A model generated the notes under the pieces. That model saw only the letters and a program-made list of their open reading frames with translations. It searched no databases and was not told the DNA's origin. DNA of 64,000 nucleotides from Streptomyces sp. VRA16 Mangrove soil (lineage in GTDB: Bacteria > Actinomycetota > Actinomycetes > Streptomycetales > Streptomycetaceae): the NCBI RefSeq assembly GCF_017377775.1, contig NZ_JAFVLN010000001.1, positions 372,001 through 436,000 of the forward strand. Direction: 5' to 3'. Each line of letters starts with the position of its first letter. Positions within the stretch are counted from its first letter, which is position 1. Both the position numbers and the translations under genes were made by a program. This document shows positions 26,808 to 35,540 of this stretch, in pieces.

Positions 26808-27934
26808 ACGCCCTGAAGAACGCCGCCCGCCGGGCCGTCGACGCCCGCGCCGGTCAACTCGTCGCGCTCTGCGAGCGGTTGCACGCCGACCCGGAGACCG
26901 CCTGGGAGGAGCATCGCGCCGCGGCCGCCGTGCCCGAGCTGCTCGACCGGGCCGGATTCGACGTCACCAGCGCCTACTTGGGCCTGGACACCGCCTTCCA
27001 CGCACGGTTCGGCAGCGGTCCCGTGCGGATCGCGCTGTGCGCCGAGTACGACGCCCTGCCCGGCCTCGGCCACGCCTGCGGGCACAACCTCATCGCCGCG
27101 AGCTCCGTCGGCGCCGCGCTCGGGCTCGCCGCCGTCGCCGACGACGCCGGCATCACGGTCGAGGTGTACGGCACTCCGGCCGAGGAGGGGGGCGGCGGCA
27201 AGATCGAGATGCTGGAGCGCGGCGCCTTCGCCGGGGTCGACCTCGCGATGATGGCGCACCCGGCGCCGGTCGACGTCGCCGAGGCCCGTCCGTTCGCGGT
27301 CAGTCACTCCAGGATCGCGTACACCGGGAAGTCGGCGCACGCCGCCGCCTACCCGGAGGCCGGGACCAACGCCGCCGACGCGTTCACCGTGGCGCAGGTC
27401 GCCATCGGGCTGCTGCGCCAGCAACTGCCGCCCTCCGCACGCGTGCACGGCATCGTCACGCATGCCGGGGACGCGCCGAACGCCATCCCCGGGCGGGCCA
27501 CCGGACGCTGGTACGTCCGCGCCGAGACCCTCGCCGAACTCGCCGAGCTCGAACCGCGCGTCATGCGGGCCTTCGAGGCGGGCGCCCTCGCCACCGGCTG
27601 CGGGCTGGAGATCGAACCGGAGAGCCAGCCGTACGCGGAGTTCCGCGCCGACGAGCGCGCCCTCGGCCACTACCGGGCCAACGCGCTCGCCCTGGGACGG
27701 GAGTTCGCGCCCCCGGGCCAGGCCGCCCGGATGAACCGCGCCTCCACCGACATGGGCAACGTCTCCCAGGTGGTGCCGGCCATCCACCCCTACATCGGCA
27801 TCGGCTCCTTGCCCGCCACCAACCACCAGCCCGAGTTCGCCGCGCACTGCGTGGGCGGACCCGCGGAGCGTGCGCTGCTGGACGCGGCGGTGGCGCTGGC
27901 CTGGACGGGGGTGGACCGGGCCACAGCCGGGTGA
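26804..27934 (+). CDS. M20-family amidohydrolase (AbgB/aminoacylase-like)
   Basis: A 376-residue zinc-type hydrolase of amide bonds. Metal-binding elements are LGHACGHN (His90, Cys92, His94 region), TPAEEGGGGK with the catalytic/bridging glutamates, MAHP, and a late ATNHQPEF histidine. The dimerisation lid starts at VSHSRIAYTGKSAHAAAYPEAG. Relatives cleave p-aminobenzoyl-glutamate, N-acyl amino acids or indole-acetyl-amino acids. It is the last gene of the operon that begins with the FAD monooxygenase, and a LysR gene follows 68 bases on. The substrate is probably an N-acylated compound. Confidence 0.9.
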   Translation: MNALKNAARRAVDARAGQLVALCERLHADPETAWEEHRAAAAVPELLDRAGFDVTSAYLGLDTAFHARFGSGPVRIALCAEYDALPGLGHACGHNLIAASSVGAALGLAAVADDAGITVEVYGTPAEEGGGGKIEMLERGAFAGVDLAMMAHPAPVDVAEARPFAVSHSRIAYTGKSAHAAAYPEAGTNAADAFTVAQVAIGLLRQQLPPSARVHGIVTHAGDAPNAIPGRATGRWYVRAETLAELAELEPRVMRAFEAGALATGCGLEIEPESQPYAEFRADERALGHYRANALALGREFAPPGQAARMNRASTDMGNVSQVVPAIHPYIGIGSLPATNHQPEFAAHCVGGPAERALLDAAVALAWTGVDRATAG

Positions 27935-27951
27935 CGGTGCCGCACAGGGGC

Positions 27952-27981
27952 GGGGCGCATAAGGTCGGGGCGCACACGGTC
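27952..27981. repeat. Imperfect tandem 15-bp repeat before LysR gene
   Basis: GGGGCGCATAAGGTC (27952-27966) is followed directly by GGGGCGCACACGGTC (27967-27981), 13 of 15 bases identical. It sits 21 bases before the LysR start and could be a regulator site or a slippage product. Confidence 0.35.
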
Positions 27982-28002
27982 CACCGCGCACAAGGGTCTC
28001 GC

Positions 28003-28929
28003 ATGACGTCACCGCTGGGTTTCACCCTCGTACAGCTGCGCTACTTCCTCGTCGTCGCCGAACGCGCCTCGATGACGGAGGCGTCCACGGAGCTGCACAT
28101 CGCGCAGTCCGCCGTGTCCGCCGCCGTCCACAACCTGGAGCGGGAACTCCAGGTGCAGCTGTTCATCCGGCGGCGGGGCCGCGGCCTGACCCTGACGCCC
28201 GCGGGGGAGCGGCTCCAGCAGCAGGCACGGGAGCTGCTCGCCCGCGCCCGCGAGGTGGAACAGGAGGCCAGGGGTGACGGCGAGACGCTCTCCGGGCCGG
28301 TGACCGTCGGCTGCTTCGTGACGCTGGCGCCGTACTACCTGCCGCCCCTGTTCAGCGAGTGCACCCGGCGCCACCCCGGCATCGAGATCGACGTGGTGGA
28401 GGCCGAGACCGACCAGCTCGTCCGCGCCCTGACCACGGGCCGCATCGATTTCGCCCTCACCTACGGGCTCGGCCTGTCGTCCGAGCCCGACCTGCACGGC
28501 GAGACCATCGCCCGCGCTCCGGCCTACGTCATCGTCGCCGCCGGCCACCCGCTCGCCGGACGCGACAGCGTCGCACTGGCCGAGCTGTCCGCCGAACCCC
28601 TCGTCCTGCTCGACCTGCCGCACAGCCGCGACTACTTCCACTCCCTGGTCGCCGCCACCGGCACCGCACCCGACGTCCGCTACCGCACGCGGAGCTACGA
28701 GACCGTGCGCTCCCTCGTCGCCCGCGGACTCGGCTGGTCCGTGCTCAACCAGCGGCCCGCCACCAGCCAGACGTACGGCGGCGGCGACGTCGCCGAACTC
28801 GCGCTGCGCGACGGCGGCCCGCCGCTGGAGGTCAAGATCGCGTCCGTGGGCGGCATGAACCACACCGCCCGCGCGCGAGCGGTCATGGACGTCCTGCGCG
28901 ACGTCGCGGGCGGACGCCCCCGGCTATAG
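28003..28929 (+). CDS. LysR-family transcriptional regulator
   Basis: 308 residues. The HTH region (about 8-67) reads LVQLRYFLVVAERASMTEASTELHIAQSAVSAAVHNLERELQ in outline, followed by LFIRRRGRGLTLTPAGE. The type-2 periplasmic-binding effector domain starts near VTVGCFVTLAPYYLPPL. LysR proteins sense a pathway metabolite. It lies in the same direction right after the monooxygenase-RidA-DUF1028-M20 operon and is the natural candidate for its regulator, unless it is a simple read-through gene. Its end overlaps the convergent TetR gene by six bases. Confidence 0.92.
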   Translation: MTSPLGFTLVQLRYFLVVAERASMTEASTELHIAQSAVSAAVHNLERELQVQLFIRRRGRGLTLTPAGERLQQQARELLARAREVEQEARGDGETLSGPVTVGCFVTLAPYYLPPLFSECTRRHPGIEIDVVEAETDQLVRALTTGRIDFALTYGLGLSSEPDLHGETIARAPAYVIVAAGHPLAGRDSVALAELSAEPLVLLDLPHSRDYFHSLVAATGTAPDVRYRTRSYETVRSLVARGLGWSVLNQRPATSQTYGGGDVAELALRDGGPPLEVKIASVGGMNHTARARAVMDVLRDVAGGRPRL

Positions 28930-29535
28930 CTCGGCGCAGCCCGTCACGGCCCGCGCGTGGGCGCGGATCAGGCGCTGTGCCTCGGTCCGCGTCAGGCCCG
29001 CGTTGCGGCTGACGATGTGCAGCCCGTAGCCGTCCTCCAGCGCGACCAGATTCCTGGCCAGATCGGCCACGGGCCCCGTCAGCGTGAACACCCCGGTCGC
29101 GGCGCCCACTTCGAGCACGGTCGTGTAGAGCCCCACCTCGCTGGCGAACAGGGAGGCCATCAGCTCGGCGTGCCCGGCGCTGCGGTCGGCCCGGCCGTGC
29201 AGTTCGTACAGCAGGCCGTGCGTCGCGTCGTCGGGGTCCGACGGCAGCCCGGAGGCGATCAGCGCCCGCAGCCGCGCCACCGGGTCGGCCACCTCGTCGG
29301 TGACCGCGTGCCGCGCCGTGAGGAACCGCTCGACCGCGCCCCGGTGCACCTCCAGGACCAGGTCGTCCAGCTCCGGGTAGTAGTAGAGGACCGATCCGGC
29401 GGACATGCCGGCCTCCGCCGCGATGTCCTTGATGCGCAGGCCCTCCAGGCCGCGCTCCGTGATGGCCCGCCCGGCCGCGTCCACGAGCGCCTCGCGCCGC
29501 GCCGTCTGGTTCTTCGGTCTCCCCGGTTTACCCAT
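28924..29535 (-). CDS. TetR-family repressor (BetI-like)
   Basis: 203 residues. HTH at about 15-60 (RREALVDAAGRAITERGLEGLRIKDIAAEAG, then SAGSVLYYYPELDDLV), followed by an all-helical ligand domain. The arrangement resembles BetI-type TetR_C_6 proteins. It is divergent from the NCS1-ALDH-M20-aminotransferase operon across 241 bases that contain a promoter overlapped by an 18-bp dyad, so it probably represses that operon and is released by its substrate. Confidence 0.9.
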   Translation of the reverse strand: MGKPGRPKNQTARREALVDAAGRAITERGLEGLRIKDIAAEAGMSAGSVLYYYPELDDLVLEVHRGAVERFLTARHAVTDEVADPVARLRALIASGLPSDPDDATHGLLYELHGRADRSAGHAELMASLFASEVGLYTTVLEVGAATGVFTLTGPVADLARNLVALEDGYGLHIVSRNAGLTRTEAQRLIRAHARAVTGCAEL

Positions 29536-29591
29536 GCGGTTAATTCTCTGTTACGCCGTTCAAATAAAGCAAGTTGATCCTGCGGAACCCA

Positions 29592-29631
29592 TTGACGGGT
29601 CCTTGGCGCATTGTTTGAATCCAGACTCAAA
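29592..29631 (+). promoter_or_regulatory. NCS1 operon promoter with overlapping TetR-type dyad
   Basis: TTGACG (29592-29597), 17 bases, TTGAAT (29615-29620). The -10 lies inside TTTGAATCCAGACTCAAA (29614-29631), an 18-bp dyad symmetrical at 14 of 18 positions. Repressor here would block the promoter. The leader would be about 150 bases. Confidence 0.45.
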
Positions 29632-29776
29632 GAACTCGCCGCACCGGAACGGATCCCGCACCCGGTGTCACGGCCCCTCTTCCTCTGCGCCGCGCAGCCG
29701 GTGCGTCGAGGGCCCCGAGGTCTCTCTCGTCCACCCTGATCCGCCCCCATCCGCCCCACCGCCTCACGGAGACGCC

Positions 29777-31174
29777 ATGGACCATCAGCGCATCGAGCGG
29801 CGCACCATCGACGTCGTCCCCGTGGACGAACGCCACGGGCGCACCCGGGACCTGTTCACCATCTGGTTCAGCGCCAACCTCGGCCCGCTCACCGTCGTCA
29901 CCGGCGCGCTGGCCCCCACCGCCTTCGGCCTCTCCTTCTACTGGAGCCTGGCCGCCCTGCTCGTGGGGCACCTCGGCGGCGGCTTCCTTATGGCGCTGCA
30001 CTCGGCGCAGGGGCCGCAGCTCGGCGTGCCGCAGATGATCCAGAGCCGCGGCCAGTTCGGCAGCGTCGGCGCCCTCGCCGTCGTCCTCGTCGTGATCGTC
30101 ATGTACCAGGGCTTCTTCGCCTCGAACCTGGTCGTCGGCGCCCAGTCGCTCGGCGAGGTCACCCCCGTCGGCGAGAGCGCGGGCGTGGTGCTGTGCGCCG
30201 TCGTCAGCCTCGCCGTCGCGGTCGTCGGCTACCGCCTGATGCACCGCATCGGCGCCTGGACCACCTGGGCGTTCGGTGCGATCCAGGTCATCGGCGCCGT
30301 CTACCTGTTCGCGGGCGGCCTCCCATCCGACTTCCTGACCTCCGGCGGCTTCAGCCTCGCCGGCTTCCTCGGGATGGTCTCCGTCGGCGCGCTCTGGCAG
30401 ATCGCCTACGCGCCCTACGTCTCCGACTACTCCCGCTACATGCCCGCCCACCGGGCCGGCGTCCGCTCCACCCTGTGGTGCACCTACGCGGGCTGCGTGC
30501 TCGGCAGCGTCATCCCCATGGTGGTCGGCGCGGCGATCGGCATCGCGGGCGGCGGCGACCCGATCGCGGCCCTCAACCACCTGCTCGGCTCGACGCTCGG
30601 CCACCTCACGCTCTGGAGCTTCGCGCTGGTCACGATGCTGACCAACTCGATGAACCTGTACGGCGCCGTGCTCTGCGCCGTCACCGCGGGGCAGACCTTC
30701 GCCCACCGCTGGCTGCCCCGCGCCACCGGACGGGCCGTCATCGGCGCGGCCCTGACGGCCCTCTCGGTCGTCCTCGCCCTGGCGCTCGCCGACAGCTTCA
30801 TGACGAACTACCTGAACCTGATCTACGTCCTGCAGTACGTCCTGATCCCCTGGACGGCGATCAATCTCGTCGACTTCTATCTGATCCGCCACGGCGACTA
30901 CGACGTGCCGTCCTTCTTCGCCCGCGACGGCGGCGTCTACGGCCGCTGGAACGTCACGGCCCTCGCCGTCTACGCGATCGGCATCCTCGCCGAGATCCCG
31001 TTCATGGCGCAGTCCCTCTACACGGGCCCGCTGGCCCACGCCCTCGGCGACACCGACCTCGGCTGGATCGCCGGTCTGGTCGTCACCGTCCCCCTCTACT
31101 GGCTGCTCGCCGCCCGTGGCACCAGCCGCCGCAGCCCCGCCCCCGCACCGACCACAGGAGTGCCCGCAGCATGA
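29777..31174 (+). CDS. NCS1-family permease (cytosine/purine/hydantoin type)
   Basis: 465 residues with about twelve membrane segments. The N-terminal RTIDVVPVDERHGRTRDLFTIWFSANL is the conserved entry of nucleobase-cation-symport-1 carriers, and IAYAPYVSDYSRYMP in the middle is a further hallmark. These carriers import nucleobases, hydantoins, allantoin, thiamine or related N-heterocycles with a cation. GGAGACG precedes ATG 29777. It is the first gene of an operon with an aldehyde dehydrogenase (ATGA overlap), an M20 hydrolase and an aminotransferase, so it probably brings in the substrate of that pathway. Confidence 0.92.
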   Translation: MDHQRIERRTIDVVPVDERHGRTRDLFTIWFSANLGPLTVVTGALAPTAFGLSFYWSLAALLVGHLGGGFLMALHSAQGPQLGVPQMIQSRGQFGSVGALAVVLVVIVMYQGFFASNLVVGAQSLGEVTPVGESAGVVLCAVVSLAVAVVGYRLMHRIGAWTTWAFGAIQVIGAVYLFAGGLPSDFLTSGGFSLAGFLGMVSVGALWQIAYAPYVSDYSRYMPAHRAGVRSTLWCTYAGCVLGSVIPMVVGAAIGIAGGGDPIAALNHLLGSTLGHLTLWSFALVTMLTNSMNLYGAVLCAVTAGQTFAHRWLPRATGRAVIGAALTALSVVLALALADSFMTNYLNLIYVLQYVLIPWTAINLVDFYLIRHGDYDVPSFFARDGGVYGRWNVTALAVYAIGILAEIPFMAQSLYTGPLAHALGDTDLGWIAGLVVTVPLYWLLAARGTSRRSPAPAPTTGVPAA

Positions 31175-32643
31175 CGTACACGCACCAGGAATGGGCCGCC
31201 CTCGCCGGTCGGCTCGACCTCCGCACCAAGGCGTTCATCGACGGCGCGTGGCGCGACGCGGAGTCCGGCGCCACCTTCGCCACCGTCGACCCGGCCACCG
31301 GCGCCGTCGTCGCCGAGGTCGCCTCCTGCGACACCCCCGACGTCGACGCCGCCGTGCGGGCCGCGCGCCGCAGCTTCGAGGCCGGCGACTGGTCCCGCGC
31401 GGACGCCGCCACCCGCAAGCGCGTGCTGCTCCGGCTCGCCGCGCTCATCGAGGAGCACGGCCGCGAACTGGCCCTCCTCGACACCCTCGACATGGGCAAG
31501 CCGATCGCCGAGTCCTACGGCACCGACGTGCCCGGCGCCGCCGGCGTCTTCGCCTGGTACGCCGAGGCCGCCGACAAGCTGTACGACGAGGTGGCCCCGG
31601 CGCCGCCCGGCAACCTCGCCCTCGTGCGCCGCGTCCCCCTCGGCGTCGTGGGTGCCGTCGTGCCGTGGAACTTCCCGCTGGACATGGCCAGTTGGAAGCT
31701 CGCCCCCGCCCTCGCCGCCGGCAACAGCGTCGTCCTCAAGCCCGCCGAACAGTCCCCGCTCTCCGCCCTGCGCCTGGCCGAACTGGCGGTGGAGGCCGGA
31801 CTCCCGGCCGGTGTCCTCAACGTCGTCCCCGGACTCGGCGAGACCGCGGGACAGGCGCTCGGCCGCCACCACGACGTCGACACCCTCGCCTTCACCGGCT
31901 CCACGGCGACCGCCCGCCGCTTCCTCGCCTACGCCGCCGAGTCCAACCTCAAGCAGGTGTGGCCGGAGGCCGGCGGCAAGTCCCCGAACCTCGTCTTCGC
32001 CGACGCCGATCTGGACGCGGCGGCGGAGCAGGCCGCGGCAGGCTTCGCGTACAACACCGGGCAGGTCTGCTCCGCCAACACCCGCCTGCTCGTGGAGCGT
32101 TCGGTGGCCGAGGAGTTCACGGCGCGCGTCGCCGCGCACGCCGCCGCGTTCGTCCCCGGCGACCCGCTCGACCCCGCCACCACGCTCGGCCCCCTCGTCG
32201 ACGAGGCCCAGGCCGTCCGCGTGCTCAAGGCCGTCGCCGAGTCCGGCGGCACCGTGGTGTGCGGCGGCACCCGCCCCGACCGGCCCGGCGCCTACGTCCA
32301 CCCGACGATCGTCACCGGGCTCGCCCCCGACGCCCCGCTCGCCCGCGAAGAGCTCTTCGGGCCGGTCGTCACCGTGCACACCTTCGACACCGAGGCGGAG
32401 GCGGTCCGCCTCGCCAACGACTCGCCGTACGGACTCGCCGCCTCGGTCTGGACCCGCGACCTGGCCCGCGCCCACCGCACCGCGGACGCCCTGCACGCGG
32501 GCACCGTCTCGGTCAACACGGTCGACGCGCTGTCGCCCGCGACCCCCTTCGGCGGGTTCAAGCAGTCCGGCTACGGCCGCGACCTCTCCCTGCACTCCTT
32601 CGACAAGTACACGGGCCTCAAGACGACATGGGTGACGTACTGA
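31171..32643 (+). CDS. Aldehyde dehydrogenase (PuuC/GABAL-dehydrogenase-like)
   Basis: 490 residues; oxidises an aldehyde to an acid with NAD(P). Catalytic Cys300 (NTGQVCSANTR), general base Glu266 (WPEAGGKSP) and cofactor loop FTGST are present, with PWNFPL and the closing PFGGFKQSGYGRD. Best resemblance is to gamma-glutamyl-gamma-aminobutyraldehyde dehydrogenases. It overlaps the permease stop (ATGA) and shares one base with the next gene. With the class III aminotransferase downstream it probably oxidises the semialdehyde formed by transamination of an omega-amine. Confidence 0.93.
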   Translation: MTYTHQEWAALAGRLDLRTKAFIDGAWRDAESGATFATVDPATGAVVAEVASCDTPDVDAAVRAARRSFEAGDWSRADAATRKRVLLRLAALIEEHGRELALLDTLDMGKPIAESYGTDVPGAAGVFAWYAEAADKLYDEVAPAPPGNLALVRRVPLGVVGAVVPWNFPLDMASWKLAPALAAGNSVVLKPAEQSPLSALRLAELAVEAGLPAGVLNVVPGLGETAGQALGRHHDVDTLAFTGSTATARRFLAYAAESNLKQVWPEAGGKSPNLVFADADLDAAAEQAAAGFAYNTGQVCSANTRLLVERSVAEEFTARVAAHAAAFVPGDPLDPATTLGPLVDEAQAVRVLKAVAESGGTVVCGGTRPDRPGAYVHPTIVTGLAPDAPLAREELFGPVVTVHTFDTEAEAVRLANDSPYGLAASVWTRDLARAHRTADALHAGTVSVNTVDALSPATPFGGFKQSGYGRDLSLHSFDKYTGLKTTWVTY

Positions 32644-33962
32644 TGAGCGCCACGGACACGGAACGCGTCCTCGCCGAACTCGACCGCCGACGCGACGAGT
32701 TGGTCCACCTCACGGCCGACCTCGTCGCCTTCGACACCACCGTGCGCGGCAGCGCCGACGAGCGCTACCGCGCCGAGCACGACCTCCAGGACCACCTCGC
32801 CGACCGGCTGCGCGCGGCCGGCGCCACGGTCGACGTCGTCACCCCCAAGCCGTCCGACCTGCCGAGCTCCCCGCAGACCCCGGAGGGCCTCGGCTTCGAC
32901 GGCAGGCCCCAGCTGATCGCCCGCTTCCCGGGCACGGGCGGCGGCCGTTCGCTCCTGTTCAACGGGCACATCGACGTCGTCTCCGCGGAGCCGAAGCAGG
33001 CGTGGACCAGCGACCCGTTCCGCGCCGACGTCCGCGACGGGCGGCTCTACGGGCGCGGCACCTGCGACATGAAGGGCGGCATCGCCGCCATGGTGATCGC
33101 GGCCGAGACCCTCGCGGCCCTCGGTATCCGGCTCCCCGGCGATCTGCTGCTCAACACCGTCACCGACGAGGAGTGGAACGGCGCCGGCACCCTCGCCTCG
33201 CTCGCGTACGGGGTGAAGGCCGACGCGGCGATCGTCCCCGAGCCCACCGACCTCGACGTGGTCACCGCCCAACGCGGCATCCTGGGCGGCACGCTGACCG
33301 TCGACGGACGGCCCGGGCACGCCGAGTACCCGCCCGGCGACTGGCGCGCCGGCGGCGCCGTCAACGCCATCGAGAAGACCCTCCCGGCGCTGGCCGCCCT
33401 CCAGGACCTGCGCGAGCGCTGGGCCGTCGACCCGGCCCACACCCACCCGCTGCTGCCGCCGCCCTCCATCGTGCCCACCACCATCAAGGGCGGCGAATGG
33501 TGGGTGACCTACCCCGCGTCGTGCGAGGTGTCCCTCGACGTCACCTATCTGCCGGTGCAGGCCGACGCCGACGGCTGGGCGAGCAAGGTGCGCGCCGAGA
33601 TCGAAGCGGCCGTACGGGACGCGAGCGCCGCCGACGGCTGGCTCACGGCGCACCCGCCCCGCTTCACCTGGGACACCGAACTGCCGCCCGCCGAGGTGGA
33701 CCGGACGCACCCCGTGGTGCGGGTACTCGAAGGTGCGGCCACGGCCCTCGGCCGTACGCCCCGCATCCTCGGCGAACCGTCCTGGACCGACGCCGCCACC
33801 CTGACCCGCCTCGCCGACACCCCCGCCGTCTGCCTCGGCCCGACCGCGACCCGGCCCGACGGCTCCTCGACCCTGCACACCGTCGACGAGTACATCGAGA
33901 TCGACGATCTGCTCGCCACCGCGAAGGCCCTGGCCCTCGCCGCACTGACGGCCTGTCGTTGA
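32643..33962 (+). CDS. M20 (ArgE/DapE/ACY1-type) zinc deacylase
   Basis: 439 residues; hydrolyses an N-acyl or N-carbamoyl bond. It shows metal ligand His109 in NGHIDVV, the bridging Asp in GTCDMKGG, Glu176-Glu177 in TDEEWNG and an EPT(D) ligand segment; the lid domain begins at QRGILGGTLTVDGRPGHAEYP. It is co-translated with the aldehyde dehydrogenase. It is only distantly similar to the M20 enzyme at 26.8 kb, so the two hydrolases probably act on different substrates. The pathway order would be import, deacylation, transamination, oxidation. Confidence 0.91.
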   Translation: MSATDTERVLAELDRRRDELVHLTADLVAFDTTVRGSADERYRAEHDLQDHLADRLRAAGATVDVVTPKPSDLPSSPQTPEGLGFDGRPQLIARFPGTGGGRSLLFNGHIDVVSAEPKQAWTSDPFRADVRDGRLYGRGTCDMKGGIAAMVIAAETLAALGIRLPGDLLLNTVTDEEWNGAGTLASLAYGVKADAAIVPEPTDLDVVTAQRGILGGTLTVDGRPGHAEYPPGDWRAGGAVNAIEKTLPALAALQDLRERWAVDPAHTHPLLPPPSIVPTTIKGGEWWVTYPASCEVSLDVTYLPVQADADGWASKVRAEIEAAVRDASAADGWLTAHPPRFTWDTELPPAEVDRTHPVVRVLEGAATALGRTPRILGEPSWTDAATLTRLADTPAVCLGPTATRPDGSSTLHTVDEYIEIDDLLATAKALALAALTACR

Positions 33963-34045
33963 CCCCCCGCCTGCGCCCCGACGCCCGGCCCTCACCCTCA
34001 CGGCACCCGCAGCCCGACCCGCACGACCGTACGGAAGGACACTCC

Positions 34046-35401
34046 ATGCAGCACCAGGACCACCAGAGCCTGCTCGCGGCCGACCGCGCCCACATCATCC
34101 ACCCCTATCTCCCCGGCACCACCGAGGAGCGGGTGATCATGACCTCGGGCTCCGGGTGCCGGCTGACCGACTCCGAGGGGCGTGGCTACCTCGACGCCAC
34201 CGGCGGCCTGTGGCTCGCCCAAGTCGGCCACGGCCGGACCGAGTTGGCGGACGTCGCGCACGAGCAGATGAAGAAGCTGGAGTACTTCACCAGCTTCTGG
34301 GAGTTCTCCAACGACCGCGCCATCGCGCTCGCCGCCCGCCTCGCGGAGATCGCCCCCGACCCGCTGAACCACGTGTACTTCACGTCCGGCGGCTCCGAGG
34401 GCAACGAGGCCGCCATCAAGATGGCCCGCTACTACCACCACCGGCGCGGCGACACCGACCGCACCTGGATCCTCGCCCGCGACAAGGCGTACCACGGCAT
34501 CGGCTACGGCGGCGGCTCGGCCACCGGATTCCCGGTCTACCACGAGGGGTTCGCCCCGATGATGCCGCACGTCTCGCACCTCACGCCGCCGTGGCCGTAC
34601 CGCACCGAGCTCTACGGAGGCGAGGACCCCACCGACTTCCTCATCAGGGAGCTGGAGGAGCGCATCGCCGAGATCGGCCCCGACAACATCGCCGCGATGA
34701 TCGGCGAACCCATCATGGGCGTCGGCGGCATGCTCGTCCCGCCCGCCGACTACTGGCCGCGCGTGCGCGAGGTCCTCGACCGGCACGGCATCCTGCTGAT
34801 CTTCGACGAGGTCGTCACCGCGTACGGACGTGTGGGGGAGTGGTTCGCCGCCCAGTACTTCGACGTCACCCCGGACATCATCGTCACCGCCAAGGGCATC
34901 ACGTCCGGCTATGTCCCGCTGGGCGCGCTGATGGTCGCGGACCGCGTCGCCGAGGTGCTGCTGCGCGACCACGGCTTCCCCATGGGCTACACGTACAACG
35001 GCCACCCCGTCGCCACCGCCGTCGCCCTGGCCAACCTCGACCTCATCGCGAACGAGGGCCTGCTCGCCCGCGCCACCACCATCGGCGCCACCCTGCACGG
35101 TGAACTGGAGGCGCAGCTGGGCGAGTTGCCGATCGTCGGCGAGATCCGCTCGGTCGGCATGATGCTCGCCGTCGAGCTCGTCGCCGACCGCGACAGCCGC
35201 ACCCCGCTGCCGCTGAACCCCGAGCGGATGCCGCACGACGTCATCCGGCGCGAGACCGGTGTCATCGTCCGCGACTCCGCGCACAGCCTCGTGCTGTCCC
35301 CGCCGCTGATCATGACCGAGGCCGAGGCCAAGGAGGCGGCGTCCGCGCTGCGCGGCGTCCTGGAGCGCACCGAGCCCACCGGCGAGATCCGCCCCGCATA
35401 A
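34046..35401 (+). CDS. Class III PLP-dependent omega-aminotransferase
   Basis: 451 residues; moves an amino group from an omega-amine or beta-amino acid to a keto acid. The PLP lysine is Lys283 (VTAKGITSGYVPLGA) and Asp254 (LLIFDEVVTAYGR) holds the ring nitrogen; TSGGSEGNEAAIKMARYYH binds phosphate. Relatives use beta-alanine, taurine, putrescine or GABA with pyruvate. GGAAGG precedes ATG 34046. A gap of 83 bases separates it from the M20 gene, with no terminator seen, so it is likely the same operon. Confidence 0.93.
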   Translation: MQHQDHQSLLAADRAHIIHPYLPGTTEERVIMTSGSGCRLTDSEGRGYLDATGGLWLAQVGHGRTELADVAHEQMKKLEYFTSFWEFSNDRAIALAARLAEIAPDPLNHVYFTSGGSEGNEAAIKMARYYHHRRGDTDRTWILARDKAYHGIGYGGGSATGFPVYHEGFAPMMPHVSHLTPPWPYRTELYGGEDPTDFLIRELEERIAEIGPDNIAAMIGEPIMGVGGMLVPPADYWPRVREVLDRHGILLIFDEVVTAYGRVGEWFAAQYFDVTPDIIVTAKGITSGYVPLGALMVADRVAEVLLRDHGFPMGYTYNGHPVATAVALANLDLIANEGLLARATTIGATLHGELEAQLGELPIVGEIRSVGMMLAVELVADRDSRTPLPLNPERMPHDVIRRETGVIVRDSAHSLVLSPPLIMTEAEAKEAASALRGVLERTEPTGEIRPA

Positions 35402-35540
35402 TGCCGACCGGAGGCCCGGCCCTGAACCGCTGGGCCTCCGTCCCCGACCCCGGCAACCGCATCCGACACGGACCCCACACCGTCGCCGCGCCCGCACGCG
35501 CCTTCCCGCAGTCCCCCTCCCCTCGCCCTAGGAACTGCCC

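Noticed and set aside
24390..27934. Nitrilase-type Nit1 cluster
   Set aside because: It has a flavin monooxygenase, but no nitrilase, radical-SAM or AIR-synthase-like gene is present; the RidA/DUF1028/M20 set is a different combination.
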